A stretch of DNA of 64,000 bases. Origin: Thiotrichales bacterium (GTDB lineage Bacteria > Pseudomonadota > Gammaproteobacteria > Beggiatoales > Beggiatoaceae). Under the pieces are notes generated by a model that worked only from the letters and a program-made list of their open reading frames with translations, was not told where the DNA came from and did not search any database. The DNA is taken from the NCBI GenBank assembly GCA_016744475.1, contig JADGEH010000015.1, positions 1 through 64,000 of the forward strand. The letters are read 5' to 3'. The position numbers and the translations under genes were made by a program. Positions 7,913 to 16,536 of this stretch are shown piece after piece; the first letter of the stretch is position 1, and each line of letters opens with the position of its first letter.

Positions 7913-10669
7913 TTAATTGACCACGCCCAATAAAGCACGTACATCTTCTTCTTCGTACAACAAGTGCAAATGATTGAAGGATTTTTTTGCGGAATAATGC
8001 AATGCCGCTTTTAGTAAAGGATGGTTATATTGCATTAATTGTTCTCTGTAATTATCCACGTTCACGCCCAGTGCCTGGGTAAATAAATCCTGATGAATAT
8101 GTTCAATTTGTTCTATAGTGCTGGGGCGTTCTTCATAGTAACGCATGATGCGCTCAATTAAATATTTTTCCCCCGCATTTGACAGCACTTCTAAAGCATT
8201 GCCTTGATTGGCTTTGTTATCTGATAATAAGCCACGGCTAATTCTAAAATAAAATTCACGACTTTCATTGGCTAAATAAGTGAGTTCTGTCAATAAGGTA
8301 TATAAATAATGATTAGCCATTTCTTTTAAGATTTTTTCTACCAATGATTTGGTGGGTGAATCTGTTTCATGACAGCGGTATAGCATCAATAAAGCCGTGT
8401 GACGAACAAAAGCTTGAAAGGCAACATCTGCTTGCTGTTTTAATTGCTGGCGTTGCTCATGATTCAATAAAGTATAAGCTAAAGATAACACCTCAAAACG
8501 TTCATCTACCGCAATATCTTGGGTGAAAACTTCTTCAATTAAAGCTTCTTTGGCAGAAGTTAAACGTAAATGCAGTAACTCTTTACTTTCTTTGACTAAA
8601 ATACGGTCTTTTGCACCTAGCAAGCGGATGATAGGCTGCCAGTCATCCGGTGGGGAACAGTCCTTTAAAGCTTGTAATGCCACTATTTTCATTTCTTTGG
8701 AAGGAGAATCTAACGCTTTAATGAAATGATGTTTATAGAAATCCAAATGGCCTTTGAGCAAATTAATATAGGTTTTGAAGGCCGCTAATCGAATAGCTAG
8801 GTTTTGATGATCTAAAAAAGGTGTGACTAAAGCGCTATAACTCGATTTTTTCATCTCTCCTAAAGCTTGTAAATATAAAGCAAAATCAGATAATTCAGGA
8901 TGTTCCAGACGCACTAATAAACGGCCTTCCAATGCTATTTTATGAGGATAATGAGGGTTATTGTATAAGCATAAAAAAGTTTCAGTAAATACCTGTGGTC
9001 GGGGATGCAATAAAAACTTTTCAATCTTTTGACACAGTTCTTCACGACTTAAATCCTGTTGTCCCAAAGTCCGTATCATTAATCCTATCATTTGTGGATC
9101 ATGCTCTGTCTTCAGCGCACTGAGTACATAAGAAGCCACATTTTCAGCACCCGGCATGGCGGATAATGTTTCAATACAATAGCGCTTGATCTTGATGTTT
9201 TCAGTATGAGCCAGGAGCTGTCCCACCGGATGAATAAAGTGGCGCAGTTTGACAACACGAATCATTTCTAGTGCTGCAATGGTTTCTTGCGGATTGTCAC
9301 CATACAAATGTTCTTCAACATTTTTACTCAAACTGTCGAGTTTACCCACTTTGCCTTTGCTATTATGGGCAAATAGGTTTCTATTGAGTAAACCAAATAC
9401 CCCTTCATTGTAAGCAGCCCACTGCGGTAATGCGACGAAAAGACCAATAGCGGCAAAGATTAATGCGAGCAATGGCAAAAGAAACATTTGTGCGGGTTCA
9501 GATAAATGAACTTTAATCAACATTAACATCAAACTGGCTATCAATGTGGCAAGAGGAAAAGCAATGCCGTTGATGAATGCTTTGGTCATACCCCACATAT
9601 TGGGGGGGACAGCGTTAAATAATAAATTATTGGCTGGTGTGCGCAAGGCTCCACGCATTTCTTGATTCACAAATTGTGCTATCACGCCTGCCACAAATCC
9701 AAAACGAAATAATAACCCCATCGACACTAAAAACATTAAAACCGGGTGTAATAGATTACTAGCACCCACCCCCATTTTCATAATCAAGCGTGAAGTAACA
9801 AACAATTGCAAGATTAACCAAGCCAAATTTCCAAATACTTCATAAGTCGCAAAAAATGCGGCGCGTTCTTTCGTTTCTGGATATTCGCTGGGATAGATTA
9901 AAGCTTGATATTGATATTCTAATAACTTGCTTGAAATGACAAAGAACATGAGTCCTAATGCCATATAAAGCATTAATTTTGAATGAATGATAAAAAAGAA
10001 AGCACGTTGCATTTCTTGTAAGGGACTGGTCGTGCTGGTGCTGGCTTTTTTTTCATGTCCAGAACGAATCGGCGTGAGTTTCTTGCTGATCACACTGAGC
10101 AACATAAAGGCCACGGCATAGGCCAAAGACATGAATAAAATCAACCATTCAGGATTGTTGACGACTTTCAGTAGAAAGATCAACATCATCCCTCCCATCA
10201 TACCGCCGATGGGTAAACCAGCATTGATAACACCCGTGACACGTTTGAGTTGTACTGTATTGAAATAAGCCGCGATAACGCTGCCAATATGAATAGAAAT
10301 GAGGACGTAAAACAGAAAGAAACCAACAAAAAAGAGACCATATACCCAAGCATAAGGCAGAAAAAATAAAAAGCGTGCCAGCAGAGCAAACAACCCGCCC
10401 CCCGCTAAAAACACAGCTAAAATATGCAGGCCACTGAATTTCTTGGTGTAATTGGCATAAGCCAAGAGGCTAAACATAGCCGTCATGTCAATAAGAATGA
10501 ACATTTGCGGCAGAATTTCTCCGCCTAAATGTTCAATCAATAAGGTCATGCTAATACTACGGGCGATACTAGAGCCAAAGGCAAACACGAGCATCACTAA
10601 AAAAAAGTAACGCACGGCTTCCCATTCGTTGGCTTTAATGGAAAACAGACGATGGAGTAGGCGCGTCAT
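7913..10669 (-). CDS. ATP/ADP-translocase-like (Npt/TLC) carrier with C-terminal HEAT repeats
   Basis: A 918-residue membrane protein. The N-terminal 420 residues hold about 12 hydrophobic helices. The opening (ANEWEAVRYFFLVMLVFAFG) and later segments resemble the nucleotide transporter (TLC/Npt1) branch of the MFS fold known from Rickettsia, Chlamydia and plastids. Residues about 430-910 are a cytosolic helical solenoid with HEAT-like units (for example IAALEMIRVVKLRHFI, LAIRLAAFKTYINLL, EMKIVALQALKDC). Free-living bacteria have such MFS-HEAT proteins whose substrate is unknown; obligate parasites use the short form to import ATP. It is 12 bp downstream of a cyclic-nucleotide-binding gene on the same strand and is probably co-transcribed. 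The substrate is not inferable. Confidence 0.75.
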   Translation of the reverse strand: MTRLLHRLFSIKANEWEAVRYFFLVMLVFAFGSSIARSISMTLLIEHLGGEILPQMFILIDMTAMFSLLAYANYTKKFSGLHILAVFLAGGGLFALLARFLFFLPYAWVYGLFFVGFFLFYVLISIHIGSVIAAYFNTVQLKRVTGVINAGLPIGGMMGGMMLIFLLKVVNNPEWLILFMSLAYAVAFMLLSVISKKLTPIRSGHEKKASTSTTSPLQEMQRAFFFIIHSKLMLYMALGLMFFVISSKLLEYQYQALIYPSEYPETKERAAFFATYEVFGNLAWLILQLFVTSRLIMKMGVGASNLLHPVLMFLVSMGLLFRFGFVAGVIAQFVNQEMRGALRTPANNLLFNAVPPNMWGMTKAFINGIAFPLATLIASLMLMLIKVHLSEPAQMFLLPLLALIFAAIGLFVALPQWAAYNEGVFGLLNRNLFAHNSKGKVGKLDSLSKNVEEHLYGDNPQETIAALEMIRVVKLRHFIHPVGQLLAHTENIKIKRYCIETLSAMPGAENVASYVLSALKTEHDPQMIGLMIRTLGQQDLSREELCQKIEKFLLHPRPQVFTETFLCLYNNPHYPHKIALEGRLLVRLEHPELSDFALYLQALGEMKKSSYSALVTPFLDHQNLAIRLAAFKTYINLLKGHLDFYKHHFIKALDSPSKEMKIVALQALKDCSPPDDWQPIIRLLGAKDRILVKESKELLHLRLTSAKEALIEEVFTQDIAVDERFEVLSLAYTLLNHEQRQQLKQQADVAFQAFVRHTALLMLYRCHETDSPTKSLVEKILKEMANHYLYTLLTELTYLANESREFYFRISRGLLSDNKANQGNALEVLSNAGEKYLIERIMRYYEERPSTIEQIEHIHQDLFTQALGVNVDNYREQLMQYNHPLLKAALHYSAKKSFNHLHLLYEEEDVRALLGVVN

Positions 10670-10681
10670 GGTGAGGTAGGC

Positions 10682-11116
10682 TTAGAGATCACGGGTTTTC
10701 ATCATTTCCCGCATCCGTCGAATCAACACTTTAATAAAACCAAATGCAATGGCCGGATATTCATGAGCCAATTGCTCCATATCATTACGCTCAATGACTA
10801 AAAAAGCACATTGCCCTTCGCAACGTGCTGTAGCTGTGCGGGTTTCGGCATCAAATAAGGCCAATTCGCCTAAAAAATCATTTTCTCCCACGGTCACCAC
10901 ATGATGTTGTGTGCCATCGCGCTCTTGCAGAATTTGTACATTACCGGAGACAACGATAAACAACTTATCGCCAATATCTCCTTGATAAAATAAGGTATGT
11001 CTATCTTCATAGGCTTCTTCGGTCGCAATCGTGGAAATCATATAAATATCCTCCGTTTTAAGCGCTGAAAACAGCGGTAAACGGTTAAGAACAATGATTT
11101 TTTCCAGTGGGATCAT
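10682..11116 (-). CDS. Cyclic-nucleotide-binding (Crp-type) regulatory protein without DNA-binding domain
   Basis: 144 residues forming one cNMP-binding domain: NRLPLFSALKTEDIYMIS, FYQGDIGDKLFIVVSGNVQ, the phosphate-binding cassette FLGELALFDAETRTATARC, and a C helix. The GELALxxxxxRTATxRC cassette is intact, so it should bind cAMP, cGMP or a related ligand. No helix-turn-helix follows, so it is not a transcription factor. The position directly upstream of the MFS-HEAT carrier suggests a regulatory subunit for it; in relatives the two modules can be fused (recollection, not checked). Confidence 0.85.
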   Translation of the reverse strand: MIPLEKIIVLNRLPLFSALKTEDIYMISTIATEEAYEDRHTLFYQGDIGDKLFIVVSGNVQILQERDGTQHHVVTVGENDFLGELALFDAETRTATARCEGQCAFLVIERNDMEQLAHEYPAIAFGFIKVLIRRMREMMKTRDL

Positions 11117-11443
11117 GGCGGTTTAAGTACCTAAAAGAGTCAGCTCATCTGACAGAAGCGAGGGTATTGAGCAGATGTGACGATTTTACCGCTTTCTGTA
11201 ACACCTGGCAGGTTTTTAATGCACAGCTAATGCCGTTTTGTATCAGCATAGCCTTAGAGCCTATACGAAAATGGGATAATCGGCTGCAAACCCACCCTTT
11301 TGGTCAGGATTTCCGCTTTTTATCAACGAATAGCGCGCTATTCGCCTTAAAAAACCGAAAATCCTGCCTCAAAATGGCGAATTTTCGCTTCGATTCCCCA
11401 TCTTCGTATAGGCTCTTAATTGATGATTGTCATGCGATGTCAA
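11117..11443. other. Intergenic region containing a MITE
   Basis: The 327 bp between the cNMP-binding gene and the prenyltransferase gene are mostly occupied by the 159-bp foldback element listed separately. An open frame crossing this stretch is an artefact of the palindrome. Confidence 0.7.
11257..11415. mobile_element. Foldback MITE with terminal inverted repeats and TTA target duplication
   Basis: The left end GAGCCTATACGAAAATGGG and right end (read inverted) GAGCCTATACGAAGATGGGG form near-perfect terminal inverted repeats. TTA flanks both sides (11254-11256 and 11416-11418), a 3-bp target duplication. The interior continues to pair: CAGGATTTCCG against CAGGATTTTCG inverted, around a central GAATAGCGCGCTATTC. 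The whole 159 bp could therefore fold into one long hairpin. There is no transposase gene. Ends and a TNA-type duplication of this kind fit non-autonomous relatives of IS5-group (IS1031-like) elements; that assignment is from memory. Confidence 0.8.
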
Positions 11444-12352
11444 CTAAAGAAGGCTACCCATTGCCATCATCAGACACACCACCGCATGAGTGAGCAGCAC
11501 TAGCGGAATTGTCGGCAGCAGCTTGCCTTGCAGCACGTTGTGTACTGCTGCTAGGGCTGGTACCAGTGCCAACATGCCCCAGTGCATTCCGTCGGGTAAC
11601 GGTGCGAATAATATCAGCGCAAAGCCTAGCGCAAATAGCACTGCCAGCCCGTAGGGGGCATATTTTTCGCCCAAACGCACGGGGAGCGTATGCTTCCCAG
11701 CTCGACGATCAGCAAGGAGATCTGGCAGCGAGTTTACCCACAAAATCGCAGCGGTAAAAATCCCCACAATCACGCCCAGCCACCAGGCTGACACTGGAAT
11801 CTCACCCAGTTGAATCCATACCGTGCCAGCGACTGGCAGCACACCGAATGCCAACGCAATCGTGACATCCCCCAGACCACGGCAGGCTAAACACGGCGGC
11901 GCGGAATAAAACACCGCTAAAACGCCCCCCGCTAGGCCGATCCACAACAACGTGACTCCCGTCAGCCAGATCATCCATATACCGATGATGACTCCACCTA
12001 GCAGCAAGAATGCGCCTAGCCAAAATGTTTCGGCAGCGCTGAGTACATTGTTTTGAATAAAGCGGCTGCCGCCGGAGAATGGATAAATCCGCTCTTGGTT
12101 GCCATTATCGTTGTGGATGTCGTAGTAATCGTTTAGCACATTCGCGCCAGCGTGAAATAGGATCATGGCGAGCACGGTGAGCAAAGCCCATTCTTCCTTG
12201 AATACCGCCTCTTCGCTCCAGGCCAAAGCCAATGCGCAAAGAATGGAGAAGACTGAGGCGGTAAAAAACGCCGGACGGGTAGCAGCAAGCCATGTGAAAA
12301 AACGGTTTGGCAGAGTGGTTTGATGGTAAATATCTAAACTGGGTTCACGCAT
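11444..12352 (-). CDS. UbiA-family prenyltransferase (MenA-like)
   Basis: A 302-residue membrane prenyltransferase with about eight or nine hydrophobic helices. The two Asp-rich motifs of the UbiA family are present: NVLNDYYDIHNDNGNQE (near residue 65) and SLPDLLADRRAGKHTLPVRLG (near 190), which bind Mg2+-prenyl diphosphate. The pattern NDYYD...PFSGGSRFIQ resembles 1,4-dihydroxy-2-naphthoate polyprenyltransferases more than UbiA, so a quinone or other prenylated lipid is the likely product. The start is the ATG at 12352, preceded by a strong GGAGGAAAC site; the open frame extends upstream without one. No other quinone genes are adjacent. Substrate assignment is inference. Confidence 0.82.
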   Translation of the reverse strand: MREPSLDIYHQTTLPNRFFTWLAATRPAFFTASVFSILCALALAWSEEAVFKEEWALLTVLAMILFHAGANVLNDYYDIHNDNGNQERIYPFSGGSRFIQNNVLSAAETFWLGAFLLLGGVIIGIWMIWLTGVTLLWIGLAGGVLAVFYSAPPCLACRGLGDVTIALAFGVLPVAGTVWIQLGEIPVSAWWLGVIVGIFTAAILWVNSLPDLLADRRAGKHTLPVRLGEKYAPYGLAVLFALGFALILFAPLPDGMHWGMLALVPALAAVHNVLQGKLLPTIPLVLLTHAVVCLMMAMGSLL

Positions 12353-13000
12353 TCTTTGTTTCCTCCGTAAAACCCACAGAGTAACGTATCTTAGCGGAGA
12401 AATCAGTTGACCTATATCTTTAAGTTCAACTCTTTCTTGCCTCTGGCACTTTGCGTGGAAACAAAATAATGGCTTTGATGGCGCAGAGTGCCCATTGTTG
12501 TTCATGGGTGGCACACTGGTGTCAAAATCAAGAGTATAGATAAATAACATCAGTTGTATTAATTAGTTCTATTTGGATTGAACTCTTAAATATAATTAAA
12601 ATAACTCAAGGGGCATAAAAGAACATCCAGTATTTAAAGGGAGCGTAGGCAACATCAATAATTTAGTGTTATCCCTAAAATTCTGCAAATCAGGTAAGTG
12701 GGCTGTATTTGGGTGGCACGACACATCTGATGTCTTCTATTTACCTTCACATGTTGCTGCTACGGTCGCTTTTTTTCCCATCACTATACGTCTAATCATT
12801 GTCTCTTGATAACACTATCCATGCGGGTCTAAACCCTTTTCAGGGGGCGCGCCACCGTCCAAAGTAGAAGCCAGTATTGGAATAGTGACTTATAGGTTTT
12901 ATGTCAAAACATAGGGCTTTTGAAGTTGTCTATTGAAGTTTAATATGGATAATCAATATATACCATTCTATTCATTCACTACTCTTAAATAGCCCAAAAA
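12353..13000. other. Divergent intergenic region
   Basis: These 648 bp lie between the leftward prenyltransferase and the rightward aminotransferase-synthase locus, so promoters for both should be here. I see no convincing gene. There are scattered imperfect inverted repeats (for example GTAGGCAACAT near 12647 against ATGTTGCTGCTAC near 12753), but no element I can name. Confidence 0.5.
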
Positions 13001-14362
13001 ATGACCCAACAAGCTGATTCTAATGTTTTTTATGCTCAAGGCTGGAAAACAGATTACCTCCATGCTGAATATGGTGAAGGGATTTATCTTTATGATCATC
13101 AAGGCCAGCAGTATTTGGATGCGATTGGAGGTACGCACTGCATTACAATTGGTTATGGGGTGGATGAAATTGCCCAAGCAATGGTAGAGCAAGCTAATAA
13201 AGTATCCTTTACCCACAAAGTAAAATTTACCAGTGATGCGCAAGAAGAGTTAGCCACATTGATTGCGGATATGGCACCTGATGAGCTTCGGCATGTTTTA
13301 TTTGTGACAGGTGGATCAACGGCTAATGAAATGGCGATGCAATTAGCTCATTATTACCATATTGCTCGAGGCAAACCCAGTAAATACCGTGTCATTGGAC
13401 GTTGGCATAGTTATCATGGACGCACAACAGCCACCCTTTCCATGTCTGGCAGTTTGTTCGCTCGACGTAGTGATATGTTGCACTATCAACATGATTTCCC
13501 TCATATCCAAGCGCCGCATTGCTATCAATGTCCTTATCAGCATGTAAATCCAGAATGTGAATTAACCTGTGCCACTGAATTAGCCAGAACCATCGAACAG
13601 GAAGGTGCCGATACGATTTCCGCCTTCATTGCCGAACCCATTGTCGGTGGAGCCGGTAGTGCAATTACGCCCCCTCCTGGATATTATGAAAAAATACGTG
13701 AAATTTGTGACACTTACGATATTTTATTCATCGCAGAAGAAGTCATCACTGGATTTGGGCGTACAGGAAAAAACTTTGGCATCCAGCACTGGGATGTATC
13801 GCCGGATTTAATCACTTCAGCCAAAGGTTTAAGTAGTGGTTATGCCCCAATGGGCTGTGTCATTTTACGTGAAAATGTGGCAGAAACATTTTTTGCCAGT
13901 CAACGCAAAGGTGTTCCCACTTTTGTCACCTATTCAGGGCATCCCATCAGTTGTGCCGCAGCCCTAGCAGTACAAAAATATATACAGCAAAATCAGCTTA
14001 TTGAGCAATGTCAGCAACGTGGTGACTACTTAAAACAAGCTTTAAGTCAATTAGCCTATAGTCAAGAGCTGATGGGGGATGTACGGGGTAAAGGCTTGTT
14101 ATTAGGTGTGGAATTTGTGCAAAACAAAGGCACCCACCAGCCTTTGCCACGTCAACAACAATTTACTGAAACTTTAGTTAAAACAGCCTTTGACAATGGT
14201 TTGATCTTGCGTGGTCGCCCAGGTACGGGCACAAGCCTCGACGGAGATCATATTTTGTTGTCCCCTCCCTTTGTGATTTCTGAAACAGAATGTGATGAAT
14301 TAGTTGAACGATTAGCCAGCAGCATCAAACAAACCTGCAAGCTAACGGGTCTTTCCTCTTAA
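13001..14362 (+). CDS. Class III PLP-dependent aminotransferase
   Basis: 453 residues, fold type I, omega-aminotransferase family. Landmarks are FVTGGSTANEMAMQLA (cofactor phosphate site), YHGRTTATLSMSG, FIAEPIVGGAG, AEEVITGFGRTG and SAKGLSSGYAPMG, where the lysine forms the Schiff base. The usual Asp that contacts the PLP ring nitrogen (normally ADEV) is Glu here. A Cys cluster (HCYQCPYQHVNPECELTC) sits in the middle and could bind metal or be structural. No strong ribosome site precedes the ATG. It is the first of three co-directional genes with 46-bp and 91-bp gaps leading into the FAAL-PKS-C synthase. In that context it may make or consume an amine for the product, which is inference. Confidence 0.85.
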   Translation: MTQQADSNVFYAQGWKTDYLHAEYGEGIYLYDHQGQQYLDAIGGTHCITIGYGVDEIAQAMVEQANKVSFTHKVKFTSDAQEELATLIADMAPDELRHVLFVTGGSTANEMAMQLAHYYHIARGKPSKYRVIGRWHSYHGRTTATLSMSGSLFARRSDMLHYQHDFPHIQAPHCYQCPYQHVNPECELTCATELARTIEQEGADTISAFIAEPIVGGAGSAITPPPGYYEKIREICDTYDILFIAEEVITGFGRTGKNFGIQHWDVSPDLITSAKGLSSGYAPMGCVILRENVAETFFASQRKGVPTFVTYSGHPISCAAALAVQKYIQQNQLIEQCQQRGDYLKQALSQLAYSQELMGDVRGKGLLLGVEFVQNKGTHQPLPRQQQFTETLVKTAFDNGLILRGRPGTGTSLDGDHILLSPPFVISETECDELVERLASSIKQTCKLTGLSS

Positions 14363-14408
14363 ACTAAGCACCATTCAAGTATTCCTTCCCCCTGACTGAG
14401 AAATAACT

Positions 14409-16445
14409 ATGTTAATTAATAGCATTGCATTAATAGCTATTCTATTTTATGGCTACCTAGAACTAAGAAAAACTAAGCACTTACAAATGCGAGATGAGCT
14501 TCAGCAAAAAACCGCGCCCGATACTGCAATGTCTCAACGTATGAAAGGTTTATTTAAGGATGTAGAACAAAAAAGCCAAGCTCAGCAGACATCCCAGTTT
14601 CAAAAAGACACGCAACGAAACTTTCTATTGTCTATTGTGTCTCTCTTGTTGACGGGTTTAGCACAACTATTCCCCGTACTTTACCCTCTGAATATTTTAG
14701 CGGCTATTTTATTAATTTATGCCAGTCGTATTATTCATATTAATGCTTTTAGAGTATTAAAACGGGGTAAGATCAATGTCAATGCATTAATGACGATAAC
14801 TTTAACGACTTTATTATTAACACAGCAATTTTTTATTGCCAGTGTCATATTTATTGTCATCGGTGTGGCCTTTAGCATTACAGATCGTATTGCTTATAAG
14901 ACTAAACAACAATTCACCCGTATTTTTGATCAACATCCTGACTATGTATCGGTTTTAAAGGAAGGCGAAGAAGTCAAAATGGCTTTTGATGAGTTGCAAG
15001 TAGATGATAGAGTCATTGTTCATGCGGGAGAAATGATCCCCGCAGATGGTGTGATCACAGAAGGTCATGCAACGGTGGATCAACACTTATTAACAGGTGA
15101 GGCTCAACCTATTGAAAAAGCTACGGGAGATGGCGTTTTTTCTTCCACATTAATGCTGTCGGGTAAAATACAATTTAAAGTACAAAAAGCCGGGGCAGAT
15201 ACCACGGTTGCCAAAATCAAAGATGTACTGAAAGAAACTATTGAGTTTAAATCTACAGTACAACTACGCGGTGAAACTTTTTCTGAACGCTTAGTTAAGC
15301 CCATCATTGTTGCTAGTGGCATCGCTTATCCTTTAGTGGGTTTTCCGGGTGCTCTAGCCGTCTTAAATACTCATCCTAAAAATAAAACAATGGTGTTATC
15401 CCCGATCACCATGATGAATTACTTAAATATTGCATCCCAGCAGGGCATTTTAGTTAAAGATGGGCAATCTTTAGAGCTGTTAAGCAAAGTCGATACATTA
15501 GTTTTTGATAAAACGGGAACATTGACGGAAGAACAGCCACATGTGGCTAATATTCATTGCTGTGCAGACTGGGATGAAAATAGGCTGTTAAGTTATGCAG
15601 CCGCAGCAGAATATAAGCAAACCCATCCTTTAGCCAGAGCTATTTTACAAGAAGCTACACAGCGTCAATTAGATATTCCCACCTCTGTCAATAGTGAATG
15701 CCATTTGGGCTATGGTTTAATGGTTGAAATGGATCATCAAGTTTTTCATATTGGTAGTGAGCGTTTCATGCGACAAGAAAATATTGATATTCCTGAAAAT
15801 ATTCAACACCAGCAACAACAAGCACAAGAAGCAGGTTATAGTTTAGTGATGCTGGCAGTGGATAAACAACTGGCTGGGGCTATTGAGTTGCGTCCTACTT
15901 TACGTCCAGGCATTAAAGAGCTGATTCATTCCATAAAACAAAAACACAATATTAAACACACCTATATCATATCGGGTGATCATGAAATACCTACTCAGAA
16001 GTTAGCTCAAGAACTAAACATTGATCATTATTTTGCAGAAGTGTTACCTCAAGATAAAGCCGATAAAATAAAACAGCTTCAAGATCAAGGTTGTTTTGTT
16101 TGTTATGTAGGGGATGGCATTAACGATGCGATTGCTTTAAAAACGGCGCAAGTGTCAGTGTCTATGCAAGGTGCTTCTACTGTAGCGACAGATACCGCGC
16201 AAATTATTTTAATGCATTCTGGGCTTAAGCAGCTTTCTCACTTATTTGATCTCGCCAAAAGCTTTAATAAAAACATGAACATTACTTTTGGAATCTTATT
16301 GCTGCCTTCATTAATTGGTTTAACGGGTGCGTTCTTATTTGGCTTTGATATTGTCAATACTGTGTTTATTAATATGACAGGTCTGGCTTTAGGACTTGGC
16401 AATGCAGTGCGGCCTGTATTTCAATATAAAAATGCCGTGAAATAA
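14409..16445 (+). CDS. P-type ATPase (HAD-IC type) lacking the CPC metal-binding motif
   Basis: 678 residues. The cytoplasmic core is intact: LLTGEAQPIEK (actuator TGE), DKTGTLT with phosphorylated Asp367, KQTHPLARAIL (the HP motif typical of P1B pumps) and VGDGINDAIAL. The layout (three or four helices before the actuator, two between actuator and DKTG, two at the end) is P1B-like. The CPC/SPC motif that should precede the DKTG domain is missing: the stretch GFPGALAVLNTHPKNK and VLSPITMMNYL replaces CPCALGLATP. There is also no N-terminal HMA or Cys-rich domain. The exported substrate is therefore unclear; it could be an altered metal, a metallophore or a lipid. Its place between the aminotransferase and the synthase suggests a role with their product. 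Confidence 0.82.
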   Translation: MLINSIALIAILFYGYLELRKTKHLQMRDELQQKTAPDTAMSQRMKGLFKDVEQKSQAQQTSQFQKDTQRNFLLSIVSLLLTGLAQLFPVLYPLNILAAILLIYASRIIHINAFRVLKRGKINVNALMTITLTTLLLTQQFFIASVIFIVIGVAFSITDRIAYKTKQQFTRIFDQHPDYVSVLKEGEEVKMAFDELQVDDRVIVHAGEMIPADGVITEGHATVDQHLLTGEAQPIEKATGDGVFSSTLMLSGKIQFKVQKAGADTTVAKIKDVLKETIEFKSTVQLRGETFSERLVKPIIVASGIAYPLVGFPGALAVLNTHPKNKTMVLSPITMMNYLNIASQQGILVKDGQSLELLSKVDTLVFDKTGTLTEEQPHVANIHCCADWDENRLLSYAAAAEYKQTHPLARAILQEATQRQLDIPTSVNSECHLGYGLMVEMDHQVFHIGSERFMRQENIDIPENIQHQQQQAQEAGYSLVMLAVDKQLAGAIELRPTLRPGIKELIHSIKQKHNIKHTYIISGDHEIPTQKLAQELNIDHYFAEVLPQDKADKIKQLQDQGCFVCYVGDGINDAIALKTAQVSVSMQGASTVATDTAQIILMHSGLKQLSHLFDLAKSFNKNMNITFGILLLPSLIGLTGAFLFGFDIVNTVFINMTGLALGLGNAVRPVFQYKNAVK

Positions 16446-16536
16446 ACCAAATGTTTTCATCCGTTTTATATCACCTGCGTCAGGTGAGTTCTTTTAATTT
16501 CTCTAATACCCTTTGCAACAAGTCTAATGTCTAATA

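Noticed and set aside
11107-11493. Plus-strand open frame across the MITE and the prenyltransferase end
   Set aside because: It is created by the inverted-repeat element and overlaps two real genes on the other strand; no ribosome site or family pattern.
11107-13000. A degraded insertion sequence upstream of the aminotransferase
   Set aside because: No transposase remnant could be read in any frame between 12353 and 13000; only weak inverted repeats.
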